Source: Acidobacteriaceae bacterium
Lineage (GTDB): Bacteria; Acidobacteriota; Terriglobia; Terriglobales; Acidobacteriaceae
Direction of reading: 5' to 3'
DNA: 42,614 nt
NCBI GenBank assembly: GCA_003152695.1
Contig: PMAT01000128.1
Coordinates: 43,902-86,515 of the forward strand
The notes under the pieces were generated by a model. That model saw only the letters and a program-made list of their open reading frames with translations, searched no databases and was not told the origin of the DNA. A program made the position numbers and the translations under genes. Below, one piece after another: positions 27,730-35,778 of the stretch. Within the stretch, counting starts at the first letter, position 1. Each line of letters opens with the position of its first letter.

Positions 27730-28959
27730 TTGACCGAACGCCTCTACTACACCGACTCCTTTCTCACCGAGTTCGAAGCTTGCGTGGTGGCTGTCAGCCG
27801 TGAAGCTGGAGACACCGCAGTCACGCTCGACCGCTCGGCGTTTTATCCCACCAGCGGCGGACAAGTGTTCGACACCGGCTGGCTGGAACTGCCAGGCGTG
27901 AGCGGCCTGCCGCGGATTCGCGTGAAGGACGTTGCCGAAAACGAGCAGACCGGAGACGTGCTCCACATCGTCGAAGGTGTCGCACAAGATCTCCAACCCG
28001 GTGCAGTCGTGCGCGGCGCGATCGACGCCGAGCGCCGGCGCGATCACATGCAGCAGCACTCTGGGCAGCACGTGCTCTCCGCCGCGTTCGAGAAGCTTTA
28101 CGGATTCGCTACCGTTTCGTTCCACATGGGCGACGAGAGCTGCACCATCGATCTTGCCGCCGACGCGGTCAGCGCGAAGCAACTGCAATCGGTCGAGAAG
28201 CTGGCCAACGAAGTGATCGCCGAAGATCGGCCAGTCGAGATTCGCTTTGCCACGCCGGACGAAGCGCGCGCCCTGGGCGTCCGCAAGATACCCGCAACAG
28301 AACGCGACCAACTCCGGCTGATTGACATCGGCGACTTCGACTTAAACGCCTGCGGTGGAACTCACGTCCGCAGCACGGGACAGATTGGCGCGATCCTGCT
28401 GCGCAAAACTGAGAAGGTGAAGCAGGGCGTTCGCGTGGAGTTCGTTTGCGGCTTGCGGGCGGTTCGCACCGCCCGTCGTGATTTTGAGACTCTCACCGAG
28501 GCGGCCGCGGTGTTTTCGACTCATATCTGGGAGGTCCCGCAGCAGGTGCGTAAGTCGCTCGACGAGATCAAGTTAGCGCAAAAGGCGCAGCATCATCTAC
28601 TGGAAGAGGTCGCGGAACTGCAAGCTGAACAGCTGTTGCAGGCGGCACAAGACCGTGGTGAGTACAAGCTGGTGGTGCAGTTCTTTGCCGATCGCGATCT
28701 CGCCTACATCAAGATGCTGGCGCAGAAACTCACCCGGAACGGTAACGCGGTCGCGTTGCTGGGTTGTGGAGGTCCGCAACCGTCGCTGGTCTTCGGGCAG
28801 ACACCGGGGCTGGGAAATGACATGGGCGCTTTGATGAAGCAAACCGTGCAGCAGCTCGGCACACGCGGCGGCGGTAATCGCGACATGGCGCAGGGCGGCG
28901 CGCCCGATAGCGCGAGCGCCGAACAGGCCCTGCTTCAGGCCGCTGGCGCGCTACGATAG
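27730..28959 (+). CDS. AlaX-like tRNA-editing protein with DHHA1 domain
   Basis: 409 aa from TTG 27730 (TERLYYTDSFL is the usual family start); an upstream in-frame TTG at 27685 would add 15 residues, so the start is uncertain. The editing domain carries the two zinc motifs HSGQH (about 109-113) and CGGTH (about 207-211). A C-terminal DHHA1 domain contains GCGGPQPSLVFGQTPGLGNDMGALMKQ and GTRGGGN. It deacylates mischarged tRNA-Ala (Ser- or Gly-tRNA-Ala). It lacks the AlaRS catalytic core, so it is a free-standing editor, not a synthetase. Confidence 0.88.
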   Translation: MTERLYYTDSFLTEFEACVVAVSREAGDTAVTLDRSAFYPTSGGQVFDTGWLELPGVSGLPRIRVKDVAENEQTGDVLHIVEGVAQDLQPGAVVRGAIDAERRRDHMQQHSGQHVLSAAFEKLYGFATVSFHMGDESCTIDLAADAVSAKQLQSVEKLANEVIAEDRPVEIRFATPDEARALGVRKIPATERDQLRLIDIGDFDLNACGGTHVRSTGQIGAILLRKTEKVKQGVRVEFVCGLRAVRTARRDFETLTEAAAVFSTHIWEVPQQVRKSLDEIKLAQKAQHHLLEEVAELQAEQLLQAAQDRGEYKLVVQFFADRDLAYIKMLAQKLTRNGNAVALLGCGGPQPSLVFGQTPGLGNDMGALMKQTVQQLGTRGGGNRDMAQGGAPDSASAEQALLQAAGALR

Positions 28960-29007
28960 TGGCTACTGGCAACTGACAACTGACAACTGGCTACTGGCAA
29001 CTGACAA
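28960..29007 (+). repeat. Two 20-bp direct repeats before the histidine kinase gene
   Basis: TGGCTACTGGCAACTGACAA occurs at 28960-28979 and again at 28988-29007, separated by CTGACAAC, which itself repeats part of the unit. The second copy ends on the A of the next gene's ATG. It lies directly after a stop codon and looks like a dispersed repeat of the kind scattered between genes in Acidobacteriota genomes (from memory, not checked). Confidence 0.85.
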
Positions 29008-30347
29008 TGGACCATCGCCTCATTCTCGTGACCGTGCTGATCCGCCTGGGCGTCGCCGCAGCCATCAGCAGCGTGCTGGTGCGGGCGCGCCGTTTTCGCG
29101 TTTTGCTGTTTCGCGAGGAACGCACGCTCAGCGAGAAGATCGAGATTGTTTTCATCGTGGGCACGCCCATTGCCCTGGGCGTATTGGTAAGCCACTGGGT
29201 GCACAATTTCTACGCGGCCGACATTTCCTTCGAGGGCGCGATCCTGATGGGCGTGATCGCCGGACGCCTGGCGGGAATCGCGGGCGGGGCGCTGGTTGCG
29301 CTGCCGGCGGTGCTTTTCGGCGAGTGGCTTACCTTGCCCATGTATGTTCTGGCGGGAGGGTTGGCGGGCGTGCTGCGCCATCTTGGCCCCGATCGCGAAG
29401 CCATCTGGTCATTCTCTCCGCTCTTCGATCTCAGCATCTATCGCTGGATTCGACGCAGCATCCGCAAGTCTTTCATCGATTGGCAGACTTCGTTCTTCTT
29501 CCTCATCCTGGGCCTGGAGTTCATCCGCATACAACTGCATCGCGTCTTTCCCACGCGCATTTTCGCGCTCGATGCGAAGAACTGGCCGATCAACCTGGCC
29601 ATCTACGCGGGCACGGTCATGGCAGTCGCCATCGCGTTGAAGGTGCTGAACAACGTGCGCATCGAGATGAAGCTGGAACAGCAGGAGAGATTGCTGTTGC
29701 AGGCGCGCATGGAAGCTCTGCAAAGCCAGATCAATCCCCACTTCCTGTTCAACACCCTGAATTCGGTGGCTTCGCTGGTGCGCCGCGATCCGGATTCGGC
29801 CCGCGAGATGATCGTGAAGCTGGGCAACATTCTGCGCCGCTTGCTGCGCAAGGGTGATTCGTTCGTCCCGCTGCGCGAGGAGTTGGAATTCCTGGATGAT
29901 TATCTCGATATTGAAGTGGCGCGCTTCGGCCGTGACAAGCTGAAGGTGGTCAAGGAACTGGAGCCGGCCTCGCTTGAGCATCTGGTGCCCAGCATGATTC
30001 TGCAACCGCTGGTGGAGAATGCGGTCAAGCACGGCTTTTCCTCCACGGTTGACGGAGGAAGCATCTACATTCGCAGCCGTTGTGCCGAACAGCGCGTGGT
30101 CATCGAGGTGGAAGACGACGGAGTCGGAATGTCCGTCACCAGTGCCAGCACGGGGACCGGTATCGGAATGGTGAACGTTACCGAGCGCCTTCAGGTGGTG
30201 TACGGCGATGCCGCCGAGATTACGGTTGAGAGCCAGCCCGGCCGCGGCACCCTGGTGCGGATGGTGCTTCCGATGCTGCAGGCCGAAGAGATGGGCGGTT
30301 CCGTAGCGGGAGCGATTTACGAAGAGCGATCCAGTACGCCGCGATAG
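29007..30347 (+). CDS. LytS/YehU-type sensor histidine kinase
   Basis: 446 aa. A membrane region (about residues 1-210, five to six helices, 5TMR-LytS-like), a short coiled linker, then the His_kinase motif QSQINPHFLFNTLNSV with phospho-acceptor His245, and a HATPase_c domain with LVENAVKHG (N box), VEDDGVGM (G1) and GTGIGMVNVTERL (G2). It would phosphorylate a LytTR response regulator, but no such gene is adjacent, so it is an orphan. No SD is visible because the start codon overlaps the repeat. Its 3' end overlaps bshA tail-to-tail. Confidence 0.9.
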   Translation: MDHRLILVTVLIRLGVAAAISSVLVRARRFRVLLFREERTLSEKIEIVFIVGTPIALGVLVSHWVHNFYAADISFEGAILMGVIAGRLAGIAGGALVALPAVLFGEWLTLPMYVLAGGLAGVLRHLGPDREAIWSFSPLFDLSIYRWIRRSIRKSFIDWQTSFFFLILGLEFIRIQLHRVFPTRIFALDAKNWPINLAIYAGTVMAVAIALKVLNNVRIEMKLEQQERLLLQARMEALQSQINPHFLFNTLNSVASLVRRDPDSAREMIVKLGNILRRLLRKGDSFVPLREELEFLDDYLDIEVARFGRDKLKVVKELEPASLEHLVPSMILQPLVENAVKHGFSSTVDGGSIYIRSRCAEQRVVIEVEDDGVGMSVTSASTGTGIGMVNVTERLQVVYGDAAEITVESQPGRGTLVRMVLPMLQAEEMGGSVAGAIYEERSSTPR

Positions 30348-31465
30348 AACCTTTCGTACATGGGAATGATTTTGCTGGCGCAGAATCGCGCTTGGGCGCT
30401 GGCGCGCGCCGCTTCACCCATTTGCCTCAGCTTGTTTTCGTCCGACAGGATTTCAATCGCATAATTTGCCATCGTTTCCACATCGCCCACCGCCGCGAGG
30501 AATCCGGTTTTCCCGTGATCGACAACTTCCGGAAGCCCGCCTTCATTGGTTGTGATCGGCACGACTTCGCAAGCCATCGCCTCCAGGGCCGCCAGTCCGA
30601 ACGACTCCAACTGGCTTGGCAGCAGCATTACGTCGGCCACCGCCAGCTTCTCGCTAATGCGGTCCTGTTTGCCGAGGAAGTCCACCTTCTTGTGGATTCC
30701 CTTCTTCACCGCCAGCCATTCGGCGCTGGAACGCTCCGGACCATCGCCGATCATCAGCAATCGCGCGGGGATTTTCTTCTGCACCCGATCGAAGATCTCA
30801 ATGACGTCCCCCAGCCGCTTCACCGGCCGGAAGTTCGACAGGTGCACCAGAATTTTCTCGTCAGCGCCGGCGTACTCGGAGCGATGCTCCAGCAATTCCG
30901 GAGTGCGGTGGTAGAGGTCGCAGTTCACGAAGTTGGGAATCACCTGGATGGGCGTCTGCACCGCAAACACTTCCAGGGTCCGCCGCTTCAGATACTCGGA
31001 GATCGAAGTGACGCCGTCGCTCTGATCGATGGAGAAGCGCGTGATGGGCAAATACGACGGATCGGAGCCAACCAGCGTGATGTCGGTTCCGTGCAAGGTG
31101 GTGACGTAAGGCAACCTGCGACGAGGGCGCGCGTGATCGCAGCTCAGCATCTGGCGCGCCAGCATCGCGCTGACGGAATGCGGAATCGCGTAGTGCACGT
31201 GCAACAGGTCGAGCTCGTAAATTTCGGCGACTTCCGCCATGCGCGTGGCCAGCGCCAGATCGTACGGCGGATACTCAAACAGCGGATAGCGCGAAACCTC
31301 GACCTCGTGATAGTGGATGTTGGGGTAAGTCTTGGGAAGCCGGATGGGCTGCGAATACGAGATGAAATGCACCTCGTGGCCGCGATCAGCCAGCTCCAGT
31401 CCCAACTCCGTAGCCACCACACCGCTGCCGCCGTAGGTTGGATAACACGTGATTCCGATTTTCAT
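30317..31465 (-). CDS. bshA: BshA, N-acetylglucosaminyl-L-malate synthase (bacillithiol)
   Basis: 382 aa GT4 enzyme. It starts MKIGITCYPTYGGSGVVATELG, the near-invariant BshA N-terminus, followed by HVHYAIPHSVSA, PNFVNCDLY, LVHLSNFRPVKR and ESFGLAALEAMACEVVPITTNEGGLPEV (acceptor/donor site and the E-x7-E motif). It joins UDP-GlcNAc and L-malate in the first step of bacillithiol synthesis, in the cytoplasm. BshB and BshC are not in the window. The 31-nt tail-to-tail overlap with the kinase is unusual but small. Confidence 0.95.
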   Translation of the reverse strand: MKIGITCYPTYGGSGVVATELGLELADRGHEVHFISYSQPIRLPKTYPNIHYHEVEVSRYPLFEYPPYDLALATRMAEVAEIYELDLLHVHYAIPHSVSAMLARQMLSCDHARPRRRLPYVTTLHGTDITLVGSDPSYLPITRFSIDQSDGVTSISEYLKRRTLEVFAVQTPIQVIPNFVNCDLYHRTPELLEHRSEYAGADEKILVHLSNFRPVKRLGDVIEIFDRVQKKIPARLLMIGDGPERSSAEWLAVKKGIHKKVDFLGKQDRISEKLAVADVMLLPSQLESFGLAALEAMACEVVPITTNEGGLPEVVDHGKTGFLAAVGDVETMANYAIEILSDENKLRQMGEAARASAQARFCASKIIPMYERFYRGVLDRSS

Positions 31466-31676
31466 GATGAAAGGATTTCGTCCGTGCGCCGAGTCGCGTT
31501 CTACCGAAGGCCGTTACGGGCAGCCAATGCAAAATTGATCAACCAAGGATTGGATGGATTTTTGGGAGCAGGGATTCAGGCGCGCGCCTCCGGGCCACAA
31601 GGGCGCTGCGCTCATGAATAATCCAGCAAAAGCACCGCTCGATCCACGCACACCGCACACCGTAACCCTATCCACA

Positions 31677-32500
31677 TCAGAACGGCAAACGAGTGCTGAG
31701 AATCCAGCCGTGATTGTAGCTGTGAAAATGAGTTGCGGCGATTTGAACGCCAGTGCCCACGGTCAAGCCCAGCCGGCGCCAGAGGGGAAATTTTCCGAAG
31801 ACCACGCCTGGGGTGAGAAACACCTGCTGTCTCCCATCGTTGGGGCCGTTGTGATAGAAGGTCGAATTCATTTCCAGCTCAGGCCATATCTTGCGCAGCA
31901 CGCGATATTGCGCTGTCAAATTCCATGTGACCGGCTGGCCGAGTTTCTGGCTGTCTCCAGTCGGCAGACCGATTCCGGCCGTGGTCTGAATATCGAAGGG
32001 GCCCCAGCCTTTTCCAAATGCCAGGGTCGGCGTAATCGCCGCATGAGTCGAGCCGTTCTTGTAGGTGCCGGTCGGGATGGACCAGCCTAGAAAGGCGGTG
32101 AGAATGTAATTGCCGCTTTCCTCGTTCCGCGACAGGAAACGATACTTGACGAGGAAAGATTCGTCGCCCCAGCCATCCACTTGTTTGGGATTGTTATGCA
32201 CGATGTAGGGCGGGAGATTGACGATCACTTCAACGTTGTTCGCCGGAATCAGTTCCAGTCCCTTGCCGCCATCGTAGTTCTCGGTGGTGGTGCCGTCGGC
32301 GTGCCCCTGCCAGAAGATGTCGTAGCGAAACTCCTGCTCCAGACGGTAGTGTCCGTCGCGACCGGAGTCACCCAGTGCGGCTGCTCCGCCTGATTGCGAG
32401 CGACCCGGGCAAAATAGTCGTCGAGAAACGATTGCGCGCACGATGGCAATGCCGCAGCCATTGACAGGAAGACGAGCACAACACGACGTCGGATTTGCAA
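31677..32500 (-). pseudogene. Outer-membrane beta-barrel protein gene with a 1-nt frameshift
   Basis: TTG 32500, with AAGGAG 7 nt upstream, starts a signal peptide (MQIRRRVVLVFLSMAAALPS, cleavage near CAQ) and continues SFLDDYFARVARNQAEQPHWVTPVAT. The rest is one frame over: RLEQEFRYDIFWQG ... GWILSTRLPF with a terminal Phe. The switch lies around 32344-32360 and needs one inserted base; 824 nt is one short of a multiple of three. Joined, it gives about 274 aa, a transporter-like barrel (MetA/phenol-pathway type family possible). Either it is dead or the deletion is a sequence error. Confidence 0.75.
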
Positions 32501-32646
32501 GCTGGGCTCCTTTTCAGGCAGAGAGTATATCAGCGTATAAATACGGATAGAAACGAAAAAGATATACGATTTGATGCTGATCTATTGATCGTGCGGCTAC
32601 AGGCCTGCGACAGGCGGAGTTGACTGCAACGGGGCCGGGTAGTTCT

Positions 32647-35634
32647 TCAGGCGGTGGGGTCGGGTTTGAAGATCATGCCCTGGCTGGTTTTGCCATTCAT
32701 CAGCACCACCAGGGGCGTCGCGAACCGCAAGTGGCGGACGCAGCCATGTTCGTCGACCGCGGGTTGTGCCGCCAGCCACGGCCAATCGACGAAGCCCTCG
32801 CCCGCGTCGGGGTTGACAGTGAAGTAGCCGATCTGAAACGCGGTGAGGTTCTGGAAGAAATGGCTGCCTTGCGACGGAATCACGCGTAGGTCGCGGAATC
32901 CCGACTCCACAATGACGCGCGCTCCGGAGATCTGGTCCCAGGCCACGGGAATGCCGAGCCACGGATCGGTCGATCCCCAGCGCCCCACTCCGATCAGGAG
33001 ATACGGCGTATTCTCCTCGGAAAGCTGGGCGTTGAAATGGGCGACGCTTTGGGCCACGTCGTGGCTGCGGGCGCGTTCAAAGCGCTGGAAGTCAACTACG
33101 ATCACGTCGCGCAGGTCCTGCAAACGACCGTGCCCCAGCACCTGCGAGCTCTGGCATACCAGGCGTTCCGGTTCCACGCTCTCCAGGCGAATCTCTTCGC
33201 CGCCGCGGGCCAGCACCAGCGGACGCAACTGAAGGAAGCTGAAGTCAGCAGCTTCGTTGGCTTGCCTCGGGAGCCGAACGGCAAACTCGATTTCCACGGG
33301 ACGTCCCATGGCGTCTTCGCCGATTGTCATAAGCTGATCGAGGATGGCGGGCAGGGGAAACAGGCCGTGCTTGAGAATGGGCGCGAAACTGACAATGCGC
33401 TGGCCGGGCCGGCTCAGCCCGTCATAGACCGCGTGATTGTCGCGCGAGTAAGTGGAGCCCAGCATCTGCAAGGTCCCATCGGCCTCGGCCGCGTCGAGTC
33501 CAAACGGCACTTCGCGCAACTCGGTGACCGGATCGGTTGGGTCCGCCGCATGGTCCAGATCAAGCGCCCAGAATCGCGTCTGCGAGTTGGCCAGAATGTC
33601 TTCCACGGACGAAAACTGCACCAGGTGCCGAGGGTGACGGGGACTGAAGCTCAGCGATTTTCCTCCACCCACGACGGCGCATCCCAAGCCCAAGGCGACG
33701 GCGGCGAATCCGTCCTCCACCTTGACGGGCGCAACCGGATAGAAGTTGCGCGATCGCACCACGCCGGAGAAATCCGGATAGAAGCGGTTGCCGTGGGTCG
33801 CGCCCGCCACCTGCTGGACCAGCACCGCCATTTTTTCTTCTTCCAGACGATACGGCGTGGCGCGCACGTACGACTTCGCGTGCTGGCTGAAGGTGGAGGC
33901 ATACACTCGTTTGATCGCCTCCAGAAGCTGCTCCAGGCGCAGTTGAATGTCGGCCCGATGGTTCCCCAGCATAAAAGTTTCGTACACGCCGGAGAACGGC
34001 TGGTATTGCGAGTCCTCGAGCAGACTGGAAGAGCGGACCGCCAGCGGATAGCGCACCTCCTGCAAGAAGTCCAGAAGCTTTTCGATCACGGCGATGGGCA
34101 ATGGCGCAGCCAGGAAGCGCTGCACGATCTCCTGGTCGTCGGTGCTGTGAATGGCGAGTTTCAGCAGGTCGTTTTCGCGCAGGAAATTGTCGAACAAGTC
34201 GGTGGTCAACACCAGCGTAGGCGGCACGGCAATGCGAATGCCGGGAAACCTGCGGGTCACGCTGCGCTGGTGCAGGAGGTGCCGGATGAAAGCCAGGCCG
34301 CGCGCCTTGCCGCCCAGCGAACCGCCGCCGATCTGCAAGAAGAAAGCATCCGCCGGCTGAAATGTTGCGGGATTGAATTCGCCGATGAGCGTCTGGGTTT
34401 GCTCGCGGCGATAGTCGGCGATGGATGCGATGAGGTCGCGGCGCAGGTGTTCGGTGTCCACAAAGTCGGAAACTTTGCGTGGCCGCAGCTTTTGGGCCAG
34501 GGCGAACTCGGTGCGGGTCATCAGCCAATGCGAGAAGTGGTTGCGTTGGGCGTGGTGTTCAATGCTTTCGGCCGGGACCGTCGCCAGTTGGGTCTCCAGT
34601 TCGTTCAGGTTGCTGGCGCGCCCGACCTCGGTTTTGCCGTCGGAGAGGCGGAAGACGAAGTCGCCGAAGCCCGCCTCGTCCACCAGCATGCGCCGCAAAT
34701 CGCCCAGCAGGGTAGGCGAGCGTTTTTGCAGGAAGCCAAAGCCCTCCGCGAAGGCAGGCTGCATGAACTCGGTGCTGCTGGATTGCAGCACGATGGGCAC
34801 ATCCGGCACGATGCTACGAATCATGCGTGCCAACTGGAAGCCGGCTTCCGGCGTGAGCGCATGATTGCGCGGAAACTCCACATCCGACACCACCCCCAGC
34901 AAGTAATCGCGATACTTCATGACCTGCTTCTCGGCGTCCTCGTAATTGGAACAAAGGAGGATCTTGGGGCGGGCGCGCATGCGCACCAGCTTGTGTGCGA
35001 CATTGAGGCCCTCGTTGAGCAGGCGCCGCGACTGGCTGATGAGTTCGGTGTAAATCACCGGCAGGAAGAGGGAGTAATAGCGGATATCGTCCTCGACCAC
35101 CAGCATCACGGGGACGCTCATGGCGTGAGTGTCGTGCAGGACGTTGCGTTTGTCTTCGATGTACTTGACGATCGAGATCAGGATGCGGGCATTGCCTTGC
35201 CACAGAAATATGCGCTCGATATCGGTCTGTGGATTGCGCGCGATAAAGTTCTTGATCTCGCGGTAATCGTAGGCCAGAACGATGACCGGAACATCCAGAC
35301 CCGCGGCCTTGACTTCACGCGCCAATTGCGCGGCATCCATGTCGCCGACTTGCAGGTTGGTCACGATCAGGTTGAAGCGCGGCTGGGAGCGCGCCAGCTC
35401 CAGCGCTTTGGCTCCGCTCGGGACGTGGGTGATGCCGGGGACCTGATGAATGTCCAGCTCCAGCGACTCGCCCATCAGCAGTTCGTTGAGGCGTCCGTCC
35501 TCGCGCAGAATGAAGGAGTCGTACAGGCTGGAAACCAGCAGAATGTCGTTCACGCGGAACGGCATCAGGTTCTCGAAGCTCTCGAATTGGAGCTCCGCGT
35601 GAGGTGCAGGATCGGGAATTGGGCGAACTGCCAT
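32647..35634 (-). CDS. PEP-synthase-type ATP-binding protein with receiver-like N-terminal domains
   Basis: 995 aa. Residues about 30-150 and 175-330 each read like receiver domains (ILLVSSLYDSFILREDGRL...LIVTNLQVGDMDA; MLVVEDDIRYYSLFLPVIYTEL). About 430-870 is the PPDK/PEP-synthase N-terminal (ATP-grasp) domain: GGGSLGGKARGLAF (about 434), VRSSSLLEDSQYQPFSGVYET (about 531-550), and FLQLRPLV near the end of the domain. The phosphohistidine swivel domain and the TIM-barrel PEP/pyruvate domain are absent, so it cannot make PEP alone. Probably a phosphotransfer or sensory protein. An antisense 866-aa open frame is a shadow. Confidence 0.82.
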   Translation of the reverse strand: MAVRPIPDPAPHAELQFESFENLMPFRVNDILLVSSLYDSFILREDGRLNELLMGESLELDIHQVPGITHVPSGAKALELARSQPRFNLIVTNLQVGDMDAAQLAREVKAAGLDVPVIVLAYDYREIKNFIARNPQTDIERIFLWQGNARILISIVKYIEDKRNVLHDTHAMSVPVMLVVEDDIRYYSLFLPVIYTELISQSRRLLNEGLNVAHKLVRMRARPKILLCSNYEDAEKQVMKYRDYLLGVVSDVEFPRNHALTPEAGFQLARMIRSIVPDVPIVLQSSSTEFMQPAFAEGFGFLQKRSPTLLGDLRRMLVDEAGFGDFVFRLSDGKTEVGRASNLNELETQLATVPAESIEHHAQRNHFSHWLMTRTEFALAQKLRPRKVSDFVDTEHLRRDLIASIADYRREQTQTLIGEFNPATFQPADAFFLQIGGGSLGGKARGLAFIRHLLHQRSVTRRFPGIRIAVPPTLVLTTDLFDNFLRENDLLKLAIHSTDDQEIVQRFLAAPLPIAVIEKLLDFLQEVRYPLAVRSSSLLEDSQYQPFSGVYETFMLGNHRADIQLRLEQLLEAIKRVYASTFSQHAKSYVRATPYRLEEEKMAVLVQQVAGATHGNRFYPDFSGVVRSRNFYPVAPVKVEDGFAAVALGLGCAVVGGGKSLSFSPRHPRHLVQFSSVEDILANSQTRFWALDLDHAADPTDPVTELREVPFGLDAAEADGTLQMLGSTYSRDNHAVYDGLSRPGQRIVSFAPILKHGLFPLPAILDQLMTIGEDAMGRPVEIEFAVRLPRQANEAADFSFLQLRPLVLARGGEEIRLESVEPERLVCQSSQVLGHGRLQDLRDVIVVDFQRFERARSHDVAQSVAHFNAQLSEENTPYLLIGVGRWGSTDPWLGIPVAWDQISGARVIVESGFRDLRVIPSQGSHFFQNLTAFQIGYFTVNPDAGEGFVDWPWLAAQPAVDEHGCVRHLRFATPLVVLMNGKTSQGMIFKPDPTA

Positions 35635-35778
35635 TAGAACGTTCCTTCGGGTGGAAACACCGACTCTTACCTGACGATCCTACTTGCAGTGTAGCTAAGT
35701 TTCGAGGGGACTCGTCACCTTCGAATGTGAGAGCGGCACACACCGGAAAGTCCGAAGCATGCGATCGACAATCAGCTA

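Noticed and set aside
30392-31621. 409-aa open frame antisense to bshA
   Set aside because: Shadow of bshA with antisense-type composition.
33037-35637. 866-aa open frame antisense to the receiver/PEP-synthase gene
   Set aside because: It runs opposite to a protein with clear domains, has His/Gln/Val-rich antisense composition and no recognisable motif; long antisense frames are expected in GC-rich genes.
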